Of a stretch of DNA of 64,000 nt, positions 17,781 through 26,874 are shown piece after piece. The translations under genes and the position numbers were made by a program. The notes beneath the pieces are model-generated. The model searched no databases and was not told the DNA's origin. It was given only the letters and a program-made list of their open reading frames with translations. Numbering within the stretch: the first letter of the stretch is position 1; each line of letters starts with the position of its first letter. Where the stretch lies: NCBI RefSeq assembly GCF_001442805.1, contig NZ_CP011131.1, positions 5,208,001 through 5,272,000 on the forward strand, in the 5' to 3' direction. This stretch comes from Lysobacter gummosus (GTDB taxonomy: Bacteria; Pseudomonadota; Gammaproteobacteria; Xanthomonadales; Xanthomonadaceae).

Positions 17781-18734
17781 ATGACCGCTCTGCAACGCTC
17801 GCTCGCCCTGTCCCTGCTGACCGTCGGCATCGCCACCGCCGCCCAGGCCGCCCCCGCCGCTGCCGCCGCGCCGACCCAGCAGGCCGCCGCGCAGCGTCAG
17901 TCTTCCAGCTACATCACCACCGCCGACGGCGTGCAGCTGTACTACAAGGACTGGGGCCCGAAGAACGGTCCGGTCGTCGCCTTCAGCCACGGCTGGCCGC
18001 TGAACTCGGACAGCTGGGAATCGCAGATGCTGTTCCTGGCCGACCACGGCTACCGCGTGATCGCTCACGACCGCCGCGGCCACGGTCGCTCCAGCCAACC
18101 CTGGGACGGCAACGACATGGACCATTACGCCGCCGATCTGAAGACGGTGCTCGACACCCTGGACGTGCACGACGCGGTGCTGGTCGGCTTCTCCACCGGC
18201 GGCGGCGAAGTCGCGCGCTATCTGGGCCGTTACGGCAGCGCGCGGGTCAAGAAGGCGGTGCTGGTCAGCGCGGTGCCGCCGCTGATGCTCAAGACCGCGG
18301 CCAATCCCGGCGGCCTGCCGATCGAAGTCTTCGACGGTCTGCGCAAGGCCTCGCTGGACAACCGTGCGCAGCTGTATCTCGACATCGCCTCGGGCCCGTT
18401 CTACGGCTACAACCGTCCGGGCGCCAAGCCTTCGCAAGGTTTGATCGAATCGTTCCGCTCGCAGGGCGTGCAGGCCGGACACAAGAACACCTACGACTCC
18501 ATCGCCGCGTTCTCGGCCACCGATTTCACCGAGGACCTCAAGCGCATCGACGTGCCGGTGCTGGTGATCCACGGCGACGCCGACCAGATCGTGCCGATCG
18601 ACGCCTCGGCGCGCGCGGCGGCGAAGCTGATCAAGAACGCCAAGCTGATCGTGTATCCGGGCGCGCCGCACGGTTTGCCCGATACGCACAAGGATCGTCT
18701 GGACCAGGATCTGCTCGACTTCGTCAGCAAGTAA
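17781..18734 (+). CDS. Secreted alpha/beta hydrolase (chloroperoxidase/arylesterase-like)
   Basis: A 317-residue exported alpha/beta-fold hydrolase. The signal peptide is Ala-rich and ends near AAQAAPAA. Catalytic elements: oxyanion [10 protein letters not shown], nucleophile Ser in [16 protein letters not shown], Asp in [12 protein letters not shown], and His in [11 protein letters not shown]. The closest relatives are cofactor-free (non-haem) chloroperoxidases and arylesterases, which act as esterases/perhydrolases. The GGAGAG element before the ATG gives a good ribosome-binding site. Divergent AraC-type regulator upstream across a 112-bp AT-richer gap; probably induced through it. Confidence 0.9.
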   Translation: MTALQRSLALSLLTVGIATAAQAAPAAAAAPTQQAAAQRQSSSYITTADGVQLYYKDWGPKNGPVVAFSHGWPLNSDSWESQMLFLADHGYRVIAHDRRGHGRSSQPWDGNDMDHYAADLKTVLDTLDVHDAVLVGFSTGGGEVARYLGRYGSARVKKAVLVSAVPPLMLKTAANPGGLPIEVFDGLRKASLDNRAQLYLDIASGPFYGYNRPGAKPSQGLIESFRSQGVQAGHKNTYDSIAAFSATDFTEDLKRIDVPVLVIHGDADQIVPIDASARAAAKLIKNAKLIVYPGAPHGLPDTHKDRLDQDLLDFVSK

Positions 18735-18899
18735 GCGGCGGCGATCGGATCGATCGCCCTGTATCGCGCCGGGCCGGGCCGCACAGCGGTTCCGGCCCGT
18801 GCGCATGTCCGACATGCGTCGGCGCTCGACCCGCGGCCGCGCGAGTGTTGAAATCGCCCGGACTCGGCGGCACTCGCCGCCAGCGCACACGGTGAAGCT

Positions 18900-19811
18900 A
18901 TGGATCGTATCGACGCCATGAAGGTCTTCATCGCCGCGCTCGATGAAGGCAGCCTCGCCGGCGCCAGCCGCAGGACCGGCCGCTCGCCGGCGGCGGTGAG
19001 CCGCGCGGTCGCGTTCCTGGAGGCGCACGTGGGCGTGCCGCTGCTGCACCGGACCACGCGCTCGATCAAATTGAGCGAAGCCGGCGAGCGTTACGCCGCC
19101 GCCTGCCGGCGCGTGCTGGCGGAACTGGAAGAGGCCGACCGGCAAGCCGCCGGCGAGCGCTCGGTGCCGCGCGGAACCCTGACCATCACCGCCACCGTGT
19201 TCGCCGGCGTGGAGCTGCTGCGGCCGATCGTGGATGCCTTCATCGACGAACACCCGACGGTGAACGTGCGCATGCATCTGCTGGAGCGCGCGGTCAACCT
19301 GATCGACGAAGGCATGGACCTGGCGCTGCGCATCACCCATCTGGCCGACTCCAACCTGATCGCGCATCGCATCGGCGAAGTGCGGCGGGTGACGGTGGCC
19401 TCGCCGCGTTATCTGGCCACGCATCCGCGCATCGACGAACCGCAGGATCTGGCCAAGCACAAGATCGTCACCACCGCGCACATGGGCATCGACTCGTGGA
19501 GCTTTCCGCCGCCGTCGGGCTCGACCATCGCCCGCGCCGTCGCTTTCGCTCCGCGTTTGGTGGTCAACAACGTGCGCGCGGCGATCGCATCCGCGGTGGA
19601 CGGTTACGGTGTCACCCGCGTGTTGTCGTACCACGTCGCACGGCAAGTCCAGAGCGATGAACTGCGCATCGTCCTGACCGATTTCGAACCCGATCCCATC
19701 CCGGTCAGTCTGGTCTCGCCGCAGGGCCGGCTGGCCGTGCCGAAGGTCCGCGCCTTCGTCGATTTCGCCGTGCCGCGCCTGCGCGCGGCGTTCGCGCGGC
19801 TGACGCCGTAG
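18900..19811 (+). CDS. LysR-family transcriptional regulator
   Basis: A 303-residue LysR regulator of the CrgA-like clade. The DNA-binding domain is at residues 1-60 (MKVFIAALDEGSLAGASRRTGRSPAAVSRAVAFLEAHVG); the effector domain follows, with the typical RITHLADSNLIAHRIGEVRRV block. It lies on the same strand as the downstream SDR gene, 137 bp away, and could regulate it or the upstream hydrolase. Confidence 0.85.
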   Translation: MDRIDAMKVFIAALDEGSLAGASRRTGRSPAAVSRAVAFLEAHVGVPLLHRTTRSIKLSEAGERYAAACRRVLAELEEADRQAAGERSVPRGTLTITATVFAGVELLRPIVDAFIDEHPTVNVRMHLLERAVNLIDEGMDLALRITHLADSNLIAHRIGEVRRVTVASPRYLATHPRIDEPQDLAKHKIVTTAHMGIDSWSFPPPSGSTIARAVAFAPRLVVNNVRAAIASAVDGYGVTRVLSYHVARQVQSDELRIVLTDFEPDPIPVSLVSPQGRLAVPKVRAFVDFAVPRLRAAFARLTP

Positions 19812-19948
19812 CGGGCGATTGCACCGCGCGGCGGAAGAATGTCTGCCGGACCACGGGGATTCGCTAATCCCGGCCGCGTTCCTAGATTGGGCACACCGGC
19901 GCTGCAGCTGAACGCAGCCGCCGATTCCCCTTCTACCGAGCGAATCTC

Positions 19949-20659
19949 ATGAGCACTCAAAGCAAAGTCGCCATCGTCACCGGCGCCTCGCAAGGCATCG
20001 GCGCCGGCATCGTCCAGGCGCTGCGCGATCGCGGCTACCGCATCGTCGCCAATTCCCGTTCGATCAAGCCGTCCAACGATCCGGACATCCTCGCGGTCGC
20101 CGGCGACATCGCCGACCGCGCCGTCGCCGAGCGCGTGATCGGCGAAGGGCTGGCGAAATTCGGCCGCATCGACAGCCTGATCAACAACGCCGGCGTCTTC
20201 ATCGCCAAACCGTTCACGCAATACACCGCGGACGACTACGCCAACGTGCTGGCGGTCAACGTCGCCGGCTTCTTCCACATCACCCAGCTGGCCGTGGCGG
20301 AAATGGAGAAGCAGGGCAGCGGCCACGTGGTCAGCGTCACCACCACCCTGGCCGAGCACGCCATCGACGGCGTGCCGTCCGTGCTCGCCTCGCTCAGCAA
20401 GGGCGGGATCAATGCGGCGACCAAGTCGCTGGCCATCGAATACGCCAAGCGCGGCATCCGCGTGAACGCGGTCGCGCCGGGCGTCGTCAAGACGCCGATG
20501 CATGCGCCGCAGACCCACGAATGGCTGGCGGCGCTGCATCCGGTGGGACGCATGGGCGAGATCGGCGATATCGTCCAGGCCATCGTCTACCTGGAATCGG
20601 CCGGCTTCGTGACCGGCGAGATCCTGCACGTGGACGGCGGCCAGAGCGCCGGGCACTGA
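19949..20659 (+). CDS. SDR-family oxidoreductase lacking the canonical Tyr
   Basis: A 236-residue short-chain dehydrogenase/reductase. The NAD(P)-binding motif TGASQGIGAGI and the NNAG motif are intact. In the active-site region the catalytic Tyr-x3-Lys reads Ala-Ser-Leu-Ser-Lys (VPSVLASLSKGGINAATKSLAIEYA): the Lys is present and the Tyr is Ala. I recall this LASLxKGG variant in a sub-group of SDRs, so it is probably not a sequencing error. Either another residue acts as the acid or the protein is not a classical dehydrogenase. It is followed closely by an NTF2-like and a DUF1330 gene, a likely operon. Confidence 0.85.
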   Translation: MSTQSKVAIVTGASQGIGAGIVQALRDRGYRIVANSRSIKPSNDPDILAVAGDIADRAVAERVIGEGLAKFGRIDSLINNAGVFIAKPFTQYTADDYANVLAVNVAGFFHITQLAVAEMEKQGSGHVVSVTTTLAEHAIDGVPSVLASLSKGGINAATKSLAIEYAKRGIRVNAVAPGVVKTPMHAPQTHEWLAALHPVGRMGEIGDIVQAIVYLESAGFVTGEILHVDGGQSAGH

Positions 20660-20690
20660 GGCCGGCCATCTGATTTCCGGGAGTACGGCG

Positions 20691-21056
20691 ATGAGCGACC
20701 ATCAAGCGCTGCTGGAGCTGACCAACACCTACCTGCGCGGCATTTATGAAGGAGATACGCGGAGTCTTCGCAGCGTCTTCCATCCAAGCGCACGCATCGA
20801 AGATGTCACCACCGGTCGCTTCCGCTCGCGCGATGTAGATCAATACCTGCAGGCCGTCGCCTCGCGCGTGAGTCCGCGCGAAGCCGGCGAACCGTTGCGG
20901 ATGGCGCCCCGGTCGATCGAAGTGGTGGGCGAGATGGCCATGGTCACCGCGGAACTGCGTTTCCTCGGCAATCACTTCATCAACCTGCTGTCGCTGCTGC
21001 GCTGCGACGGGCAATGGCTCATCACCCACAAACAGTTCGGGCCGGCGGGCGAATGA
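20691..21056 (+). CDS. NTF2-like / putative lumazine-binding-type protein
   Basis: A 121-residue cone-shaped SnoaL/NTF2-fold protein (LLELTNTYLRGIYEGDTRSLRSVFHPSARIED...VVGEMAMVTAELRFLGNHFINLLSLLRCDGQWLITHK). The pattern matches the small family annotated as putative lumazine-binding. It starts 31 bases after the SDR stop with a GGGAG site, so it is probably cotranscribed. Ligand or reaction unknown. Confidence 0.8.
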   Translation: MSDHQALLELTNTYLRGIYEGDTRSLRSVFHPSARIEDVTTGRFRSRDVDQYLQAVASRVSPREAGEPLRMAPRSIEVVGEMAMVTAELRFLGNHFINLLSLLRCDGQWLITHKQFGPAGE

Positions 21057-21123
21057 GCGCGCCGGATCGAACGAATCACGACATCTGACTTATCGCGGCC
21101 GCCACGGCCGCGCGGAGATCGCA

Positions 21124-21417
21124 ATGAACAAGGCTTACTGGGTCATCGCCTGGAATTCCATCAGCGACCCGGCCGCGGTGGAGCGTTACATCGCGCCGGC
21201 GACCGCGGCCATCCTCGCCCACGGCGGCCGCGTTCTGGCCGGCGGCGCGCCGGACAAGACTTACGAATCGGGCCGGCCGACGCGCATCGTCGTGGTCGAA
21301 TTCGATACGCTGCTCGCGGCCATCGCCGCTTACGACAGCCCTGACTATCAGGCGACTCTCATGCATCTGCGCGGCGCGGCTGAACGCGATGTGCGCATCG
21401 TCGAGGGGGTTGGATAA
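21124..21417 (+). CDS. DUF1330 family protein
   Basis: A 97-residue dimeric alpha/beta-barrel-like protein (MNKAYWVIAWNSISDPAAVERYIAPATAAILAHGGRVLAGG...TRIVVVEFDTLLAAIAAYDSPDYQ), the standard DUF1330 pattern. Function of the family is unknown. It has a GGAG site six bases before the ATG and probably closes the SDR/NTF2/DUF1330 operon. Confidence 0.85.
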   Translation: MNKAYWVIAWNSISDPAAVERYIAPATAAILAHGGRVLAGGAPDKTYESGRPTRIVVVEFDTLLAAIAAYDSPDYQATLMHLRGAAERDVRIVEGVG

Positions 21418-21445
21418 GGACCGCATGCGGATCAGGCTACGGCGG

Positions 21446-22099
21446 CTAACGAAACGCGATCAGCGCCACGCCGGTCACGACCTGCGCCACCGTCCACGAA
21501 TGACGCGGCAGCGCGCCGCCGCGCAAGCGCGGATGCAAACTCAGGCCGCGGCACACGCCGGTGGCGATGGTGCCGGTCGTCAACAACATCGTCGCCAGAT
21601 GCAGGGCGACGGCCGCCAGCGCCAGCATCACCGAACCCGAGGCGGTGATCTCGCGCGCAGGCGTGTCGCTCATGCAGATCGGCACCAATGCCGGCACCAG
21701 CATCAGGCCGGCGCCGTGCGCGGTGGCCATCAGGCACGACCACGCGGCGATGCCGGCGTCGCCGGCATGCGCGCCGATGCGAACGGCTAGCGCGCCGTGA
21801 ACTGGCGCGCGCGATCCGCCGCCGCGCAGCGCGCGATACAGGGCCGTGCCGATCAGCAACGCGCCGGCTGCGCCCTGCACCCAGGCGCGATTCATCAACA
21901 GGCCCTGCGCCACCGCGGCCACCACGACCGCCACCGATACCGAGTGGCCGATCGCGATGGGCAGCAGCGCGCGCCGTGCCTGCGCGCCGCCGCCCGCGTG
22001 CAAACCGCGGGCGGCGGCGAACATCCAACCGTTCGCCGGGCTCAGTCCGTGCATGGCGCCGAGTGCGGCGATCGTCAACCACGGCCACAGCGTTTCCAT
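21446..22099 (-). CDS. Integral membrane protein, unknown
   Basis: A 217-residue polytopic inner-membrane protein with about six hydrophobic helices. His-containing motifs in helices (LGAMHGLSPANGWMFAAARG, LLPIAIGHSVSVAVVV, MATAHGAGLMLVPA) recall the NicO/RcnA and sulfite-exporter-like transporters, where His residues in helices bind metal. The likeness is only suggestive. Good GGGAG site before the ATG. Convergent with the DUF1330 gene; DUF899 lies upstream on the same strand. Confidence 0.65.
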   Translation of the reverse strand: METLWPWLTIAALGAMHGLSPANGWMFAAARGLHAGGGAQARRALLPIAIGHSVSVAVVVAAVAQGLLMNRAWVQGAAGALLIGTALYRALRGGGSRAPVHGALAVRIGAHAGDAGIAAWSCLMATAHGAGLMLVPALVPICMSDTPAREITASGSVMLALAAVALHLATMLLTTGTIATGVCRGLSLHPRLRGGALPRHSWTVAQVVTGVALIAFR

Positions 22100-22142
22100 G
22101 ACGTCTCCCGGATCGTGCGAAGTCGGAGTGGATGAAGCCCGA

Positions 22143-22931
22143 TCAGTCCCGCGGCGCGCAGCACGCCGCGACCGTCGCCGCCGGTTTCACCGGGTCGGCG
22201 GGTTCGTAGCGATCGTGGTGGCGCACCCACGCCATCGGATAATCCAGGCCGTCTTCGTCGCGTCCCTTGGGCGTGAGTTCCAGCAGGTTGTAGGTGTGCA
22301 TCATCACTTCCACGCCGCGGCCGTAACGCGAGTAGGTATGGAAGACTTGCCCGGCCTCGTCGCGGCAGAACACGCTCAGGCCGGGCGCTTCTTCGTGCGG
22401 GAAGGACTGGCGCACATAGTTGTAATCGACCTTGCCGCTGGACAATTCGTCCTGGCTGAAGCTCACGGCGAAGTCGCGATTGAAATCGCTGCCGAGCGAG
22501 GACACCCAGTTGAAGCGCCAGCCCATGCGCTGACGGAAACGCTCGATGTCGGCCAGCGGCGCGCGCGAGACCGCGAGCAGGGTAACGTCGCGATGGGACA
22601 GGTGGATGTTGGCGCCGTCGTTGTGGTCGGCCATGTACGAGCAGCTCTTGCAGCCCTGCTCCCAGCCCGGCGCGAACATGAAGTGCTGCACCAGCAGTTG
22701 GCCGCGGCCGTCGAACAGATCGGCGAGACGGCGCGGGCCCTGCAAGGTGTCGAAGACGTAGTCCTTCTCGACCCGCACCCACGGCAGCGTGCGGCGTTCG
22801 CGCGCGATTTCATCCTGCAGGCGGGTGAGTTCCTTCTCGCGCGCCAGCAGCGTCTTGCGCGCGGCGAGCCACTGCTCCTTGGACACGATGGGATGATCGG
22901 CGGCGTTGATGGCGGTAATCGCGGTATTCAT
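22143..22931 (-). CDS. DUF899 family (thioredoxin-fold) protein
   Basis: A 262-residue soluble protein of the DUF899 family, which has a thioredoxin-like fold and is usually cytoplasmic. Hallmarks: VSKEQWLAARKTLLAREKELTRLQDEIARERRTLPWV near the start and LLVQHFMFAPGWEQGCKSCSYMADHNDG with a Cys-Lys-Ser-Cys pair. An AGGAG site six bases before the ATG at 22931 fixes the start; the frame stays open upstream but without coding character. The C-terminus carries an extra Cys-Cys (VAACCAPRD). Enzymatic role unknown. Confidence 0.85.
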   Translation of the reverse strand: MNTAITAINAADHPIVSKEQWLAARKTLLAREKELTRLQDEIARERRTLPWVRVEKDYVFDTLQGPRRLADLFDGRGQLLVQHFMFAPGWEQGCKSCSYMADHNDGANIHLSHRDVTLLAVSRAPLADIERFRQRMGWRFNWVSSLGSDFNRDFAVSFSQDELSSGKVDYNYVRQSFPHEEAPGLSVFCRDEAGQVFHTYSRYGRGVEVMMHTYNLLELTPKGRDEDGLDYPMAWVRHHDRYEPADPVKPAATVAACCAPRD

Positions 22932-23155
22932 GCTGCGCTCCTGGCCCGACGGGGCCGCGTGGAAAGAGGGATGAACGCGCGACTGCGGCGTCGCGCGGGC
23001 AAGACCTGCCCGCCTCCGGGCATCGGACCGGATGGAGGTTCGATAGGCAGTGGGCCGCTTCGTGTCCGGGTCGCGGGCAGGTTCGCGCGCCGGCGCGGGC
23101 GAAGCGGTGGGCGGACGCCGCCGTGCTCGGGACGGCGTGCGTCGGACGGCGCGGC

Positions 23156-23830
23156 TTACTTCGAGCGGCTCACCGCGCGGATCTTTCCGCTGGAACCGCC
23201 ACCGCAATAGAACAGGTCCTTGCCATCGTATTCCAGACCGCTGACGCCGATGCCGTGCGGCAGTTCGAGCCGCTCGATCACTTCGCCGCTGACCGGGTCG
23301 ATGTGGCGCAGTTCGTTGTCGTCGCCGTCCCAGGTGGCGTGCCACAGCTCGCCGTCGGCCCAGGTCACGCCGGTGACGAAGCGGTTGGATTCGATCGTGC
23401 GCAAGACCGCGCCGGTGTCGGGATCGATCTGCAGGATCTTGCGGTCGCGGTACTGCCCGACCCACAGACTGCCCTCGGCCCAGGTCAGGCCCGAATCGCC
23501 GCCGTTGCCCGGCGACGGGATCGACGCCACCACCGCGCCGGTGGCCGGGTCGATCTTGTCGATGCGCGCTTCGGCGATCTGGTAGATGTGAGTGCCGTCG
23601 AAGGCGCAGCCGGCGTGCGAGGCGCAGTCGAGCATGCGTTCGACCTGTCCGTTGGCCGGATCGACCGCGATCAGTTTCGAACCGGTGGCGGCCCACACGC
23701 GCTGGCCGTCGAAGGTGATGCCGTGGGTCTGTTCGATGCCGTCGAACGGGCCGTATTCGCGCACGATCCGCGCCGGGCGAGCGGGAGAGGTTTCTTTCGC
23801 TCTGGGGGTGGTGTTCGAGGTGATGGGCAT
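23156..23830 (-). CDS. Beta-propeller protein (glutamine-cyclotransferase/SMP-30-like)
   Basis: A 224-residue soluble protein built from propeller repeats (GITFDGQRVWAATGSKLIAVDPANGQVE, GLTWAEGSLWVGQYRDRKILQIDPDTGAVLRTIESNRFVTGVTWADGELWHATW). The pattern resembles the glutamine-cyclotransferase-like and YVTN/SMP-30 propellers; no clear catalytic residues are seen and there is no signal peptide. An AGGAG site precedes the ATG. It is followed by DUF899 and preceded by a TPR/winged-helix regulator, all minus strand. Confidence 0.75.
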   Translation of the reverse strand: MPITSNTTPRAKETSPARPARIVREYGPFDGIEQTHGITFDGQRVWAATGSKLIAVDPANGQVERMLDCASHAGCAFDGTHIYQIAEARIDKIDPATGAVVASIPSPGNGGDSGLTWAEGSLWVGQYRDRKILQIDPDTGAVLRTIESNRFVTGVTWADGELWHATWDGDDNELRHIDPVSGEVIERLELPHGIGVSGLEYDGKDLFYCGGGSSGKIRAVSRSK

Positions 23831-23878
23831 GGCCTTGGCTCCTGATGGGGGCGCCCGGTACGGCGCGGCAAAAACAAT

Positions 23879-25099
23879 CTACCCAGGCGGCAGCGCAGCG
23901 GGGAGTAACAAGATCGTCGTGAATCCGACCAGCGACGGCGCCAGCCAGCGCTGGGCGCGGGCGCGGCCGATGGAACGCACCTGGGCGGCGGCCTCCAGCT
24001 CCACCAGCGCGCGCTGGACCGTGCGCTGGCTGTCGCCCAGCGCCAGCGCCAGGGCCGAGGTGGACCAGGCCGCGCCGTCGCCGAGCAATGCCAACAGCGA
24101 GGCCTGATCGCCGTCGATGGGCGGCATCAGCACCACCACCGCGCGCTCCTCGTGCGGCGCCAGCCGGAAACCGCGCGCGGTGGCCTCGATGTCGGCCAGC
24201 GGCGCGATCAGGGCGCGCAGGCGGCCGAGTTCCACGCGCAGACGCGCGCGATGGGTTTCGTCCGCATGGCGGGTGCGGAACACGTTCGCGATCAAGGCGC
24301 CGCGATCGACATCGCCCGGCCAGCCTTCGGCCAGCGCGCGCAGCAAGGCGAACAACACCGGCCTGCGCGCCAGCGCCTGCCAGCTGTCGCCCGCGCGCAG
24401 GCCGCGGCGGCAGGCATCGACCACCAGCGCGCCGGAGGCCAGCAAGGCTTCGACCTGCTCCAGTCGCAAGGGTTGTTCATGGCCGGCGTGGACGATGCGC
24501 GCGGCCACGCGATCCAGCGCGGCGCGCGCATCGCCGACTTCGGCGAGCAGCGCCGGCACGCGCGCGCGTTCGGCCGCGGCCAAGGCGCGATCCAGCGCCG
24601 CCCGCGCTGCCGCCGTATGCAGCGAGCGCAAGGCCACTTCGGCGGCGGCCAATTCGGCCACCGCCACCAGCGACGGCGGCTGGCCGGAGAGGTCCATTTG
24701 GGCAAGTGCGGACGCGGCTTCGTCGAGGCGGCCGAGCAGCAACAGCCGGCGCAGCGCGATCAGGCGCGCCTGCAAGGCATTGGCGTGATCGGCGCGCGCC
24801 TGCAACGCCGCGGCGGCGTCGGCGAGCGGGCGCGGCGAGCCGCCCAGGTCGCGCATGGCCAGCGCCACCTCGGCCTCGGCGACCAGGCAGCGCGCTCGCG
24901 CCAGTTCCTCGCGCGCGCCGAAACCTCGCGCGGCGCGGCGCAGCAGTTCGCGCGCTCGCGGATAGTCGCCGAGCTGCGCCATGGCGATGCCGCGCAGGGC
25001 CAATGCCGGCGGGTCGTCGCGCAGCGCCACGCGCTTGAGCGCGCCGAGCGCATCGCCGACGGCCAGCGCGCGCCCGGCAGCGGCGATCAGAGAGTCCAT
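23879..25099 (-). CDS. TPR-containing winged-helix transcriptional regulator
   Basis: A 406-residue Ala/Leu/Arg-rich protein. Residues about 1-220 are TPR-like helical hairpins (ALRGIAMAQLGDYPRARELLRRAARGFG and repeats). The middle resembles a BTAD/OmpR-type winged helix (GDVDRGALIANVFRTRHADETHRARLRVELGRLRALIAPLADIEATARGFRL). A second helix-turn-helix follows (LLALLGDGAAWSTSALALALGDSQRTVQRALVELEAAAQVRSIGRARAQRW). It sits 48 bases upstream of the propeller and DUF899 genes on the same strand and probably controls them. The start lacks a strong Shine-Dalgarno. Confidence 0.75.
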   Translation of the reverse strand: MDSLIAAAGRALAVGDALGALKRVALRDDPPALALRGIAMAQLGDYPRARELLRRAARGFGAREELARARCLVAEAEVALAMRDLGGSPRPLADAAAALQARADHANALQARLIALRRLLLLGRLDEAASALAQMDLSGQPPSLVAVAELAAAEVALRSLHTAAARAALDRALAAAERARVPALLAEVGDARAALDRVAARIVHAGHEQPLRLEQVEALLASGALVVDACRRGLRAGDSWQALARRPVLFALLRALAEGWPGDVDRGALIANVFRTRHADETHRARLRVELGRLRALIAPLADIEATARGFRLAPHEERAVVVLMPPIDGDQASLLALLGDGAAWSTSALALALGDSQRTVQRALVELEAAAQVRSIGRARAQRWLAPSLVGFTTILLLPAALPPG

Positions 25100-25177
25100 C
25101 GCGACAGGCTACTGCGTGAGAGCCGATTGCGCACAGTGACGGGGCTCATGCGGCCGCCGGGCGACGGGGCGGCAAGA

Positions 25178-25657
25178 GCTGACAAAATCGCTCATCTCCC
25201 TCTCCCTCTCCCTCTCCCTCTCCCGCTCGCGGGAGAGGGCCGGGGTGAGGGGATGAGCGCCCTAGGCGCGAATGCTCTTACTCGAAGCCTCACCGCCGCC
25301 CGCACACCCTCACCCCAACCCCTCTCCCGCAGGCGGGAGAGGGGCTAACGCTGACAAAACCGCTCCTCTCCCGCTCGCGGGAGAGGGCCGGGGTGAGGGG
25401 ATGAGCGCCCTAGGCGCGAATGCTCTTACTCGAAGCCTCACCGCCACCCGCACACCCTCACCCCAACCCCTCTCCCGCAAGCGGGAGAGGGGCTAACGCT
25501 GACAAAATCGCTCGTCTCCCTCTCCCTCTCCCGCTTGCGGGAGAGGGCCGGGGTGAGGGGATGAGCGCCATAGGCGCGAATGCTCTTACTCGAAGCCTCA
25601 CCGCCGCCCGCGCCCCCTCACCCCAACCCCTCTCCCGCAAGCGGGAGAGGGGCTAAC
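25178..25657. repeat. Three tandem copies of a hairpin-rich intergenic repeat
   Basis: Units at 25178-25349, 25350-25497 and 25498-25657 (about 172, 148 and 160 bp). Each begins gctgacaaaa, has a hairpin pair cccgc..gcgggagaggg, a shared middle gaggggatgagcgcc..taggcgcgaatgctc, and a second hairpin cccctctcccgc(a)agcgggagagggg. Length differences come mainly from a variable ctccct microsatellite. Such CCCTCTCCCGC repeats are common between genes in Xanthomonadaceae and other proteobacteria. The rest of the 25100-25866 gap holds no gene I can support; the open frames through it are repeat translations. Confidence 0.9.
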
Positions 25658-25866
25658 TGCTTTCGTCACTTACACGGCATTGCCAGCGGTTCTAAGCAAA
25701 TAACCGGCCCGCAACCACCCGCCCCGGCGCCCCGCCTTACAATGCCGTCCGCCCCGATTGCGTCGAATGCTAGGCTGGCGGCGCCACACTCCGCCCCGGA
25801 TCGACCTCGCGCCACCGCCTGCACGGCGCTGTCCTTCCACGCACCGCACTGCCTTCGCGACGGTCC

Positions 25867-26874
25867 ATGATCGAATTCCAGCAAGTCCACAAATCGTTCC
25901 GCGTCGGCGGCCGCGAGGTCGCGGCCTTGCAACCGCTCGACCTGCGGATCGTCGAAGGCGAAGTGTTCGGCATCATCGGCCACTCCGGCGCCGGCAAATC
26001 CACCCTGATCCGCCTGATCAACGGCCTGGAGCGCCCCAGCGGCGGGCGCGTGCTGGTCGATGGCGAAGACCCCGGCGCGCTCGACGCCGCCGGTCTGCGC
26101 GCGCTGCGCCGGCGCATCGGCATGATCTTCCAGCACTTCAATCTGCTGTCCTCGCGCACGGTCGCGGCCAACGTGGCGTTTCCGCTCGAACTGGCCGGCA
26201 CGCCGCAGTCCGAGATCGCCAGCCGCGTCGCCGAACTGCTGGCGCGCGTGGGCCTGAACGAACACGCGAACAAATACCCCGCGCAGTTGTCCGGCGGCCA
26301 GAAGCAGCGCGTCGGCATCGCCCGCGCCCTGGCCTGCCGGCCGCGCATCCTGTTGTGCGACGAAGCCACCAGTGCGCTCGATCCGCAGACCACCGCCTCG
26401 GTGCTGGCGCTGCTGGCGCAGATCAACCGCGAGCTGGGCCTGACCGTGGTGCTGATCACTCACGAGATGGAAGTCATCCGCCGCGTCTGCGATCGCGTGG
26501 CCGTGCTCGACGCCGGCCATCTGGTCGAAAGCGGCCAGGTCGCGGACGTGTTCCTGCACCCGCGCCACGCGACCACGCGCCGCTTCGTCTCCGAAGCCGA
26601 GCACGTCAACGAAGGCGCGCTGCACAGCGATTTCGCCGCGGTGTCCGGGCGCCTGCTGCGGCTGACCTTCCTCGGCCAGCACACTTACGAGCCGCTGCTC
26701 GGGCGCATCGCGCGCGAGACCGGCGTGGACTACAACATCCTCGCCGGCCGCATCGACCGGATCAAAGACCTGCCCTACGGCCAGCTCACCATCGCCCTGG
26801 TCGGAGGCGACAGCGATGCCGCGATCGCGGCCCTGGGCGCGGCCGGCGTTCATGTCGAGGAGATCGCGCGATGA
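25867..26874 (+). CDS. metN: Methionine ABC transporter ATP-binding protein
   Basis: A 335-residue ATPase of the D/L-methionine importer. Walker [11 protein letters not shown]-loop [13 protein letters not shown], signature LSGGQKQR, Walker [13 protein letters not shown] and the switch His in LITHEM are intact. The C-terminal 80 residues are the NIL domain ([31 protein letters not shown]), which binds methionine and inhibits transport when internal methionine is high. It overlaps metI by ATGA. No SAM riboswitch or clear MetJ box was seen upstream. Confidence 0.95.
   Translation: MIEFQQVHKSFRVGGREVAALQPLDLRIVEGEVFGIIGHSGAGKSTLIRLINGLERPSGGRVLVDGEDPGALDAAGLRALRRRIGMIFQHFNLLSSRTVAANVAFPLELAGTPQSEIASRVAELLARVGLNEHANKYPAQLSGGQKQRVGIARALACRPRILLCDEATSALDPQTTASVLALLAQINRELGLTVVLITHEMEVIRRVCDRVAVLDAGHLVESGQVADVFLHPRHATTRRFVSEAEHVNEGALHSDFAAVSGRLLRLTFLGQHTYEPLLGRIARETGVDYNILAGRIDRIKDLPYGQLTIALVGGDSDAAIAALGAAGVHVEEIAR

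Noticed and set aside
16553..18895. 780-codon plus-strand frame
   Set aside because: Crosses the AraC gene antisense and the hydrolase out of frame; Arg/Gln-rich without a domain.
25272..25656. Small plus-strand frames repeating MLLLEASPPPA
   Set aside because: They are translations of the tandem intergenic repeat, with stop positions set by repeat units, not genes.
25178..25657. CRISPR array
   Set aside because: Units are about 150-170 bp with near-identical sequence throughout; there are no short direct repeats separated by unique spacers and no cas genes.
25658..25866. SAM riboswitch upstream of metNIQ
   Set aside because: No SAM-I/II/III-like paired core or clear MetJ-box array could be found in the leader.
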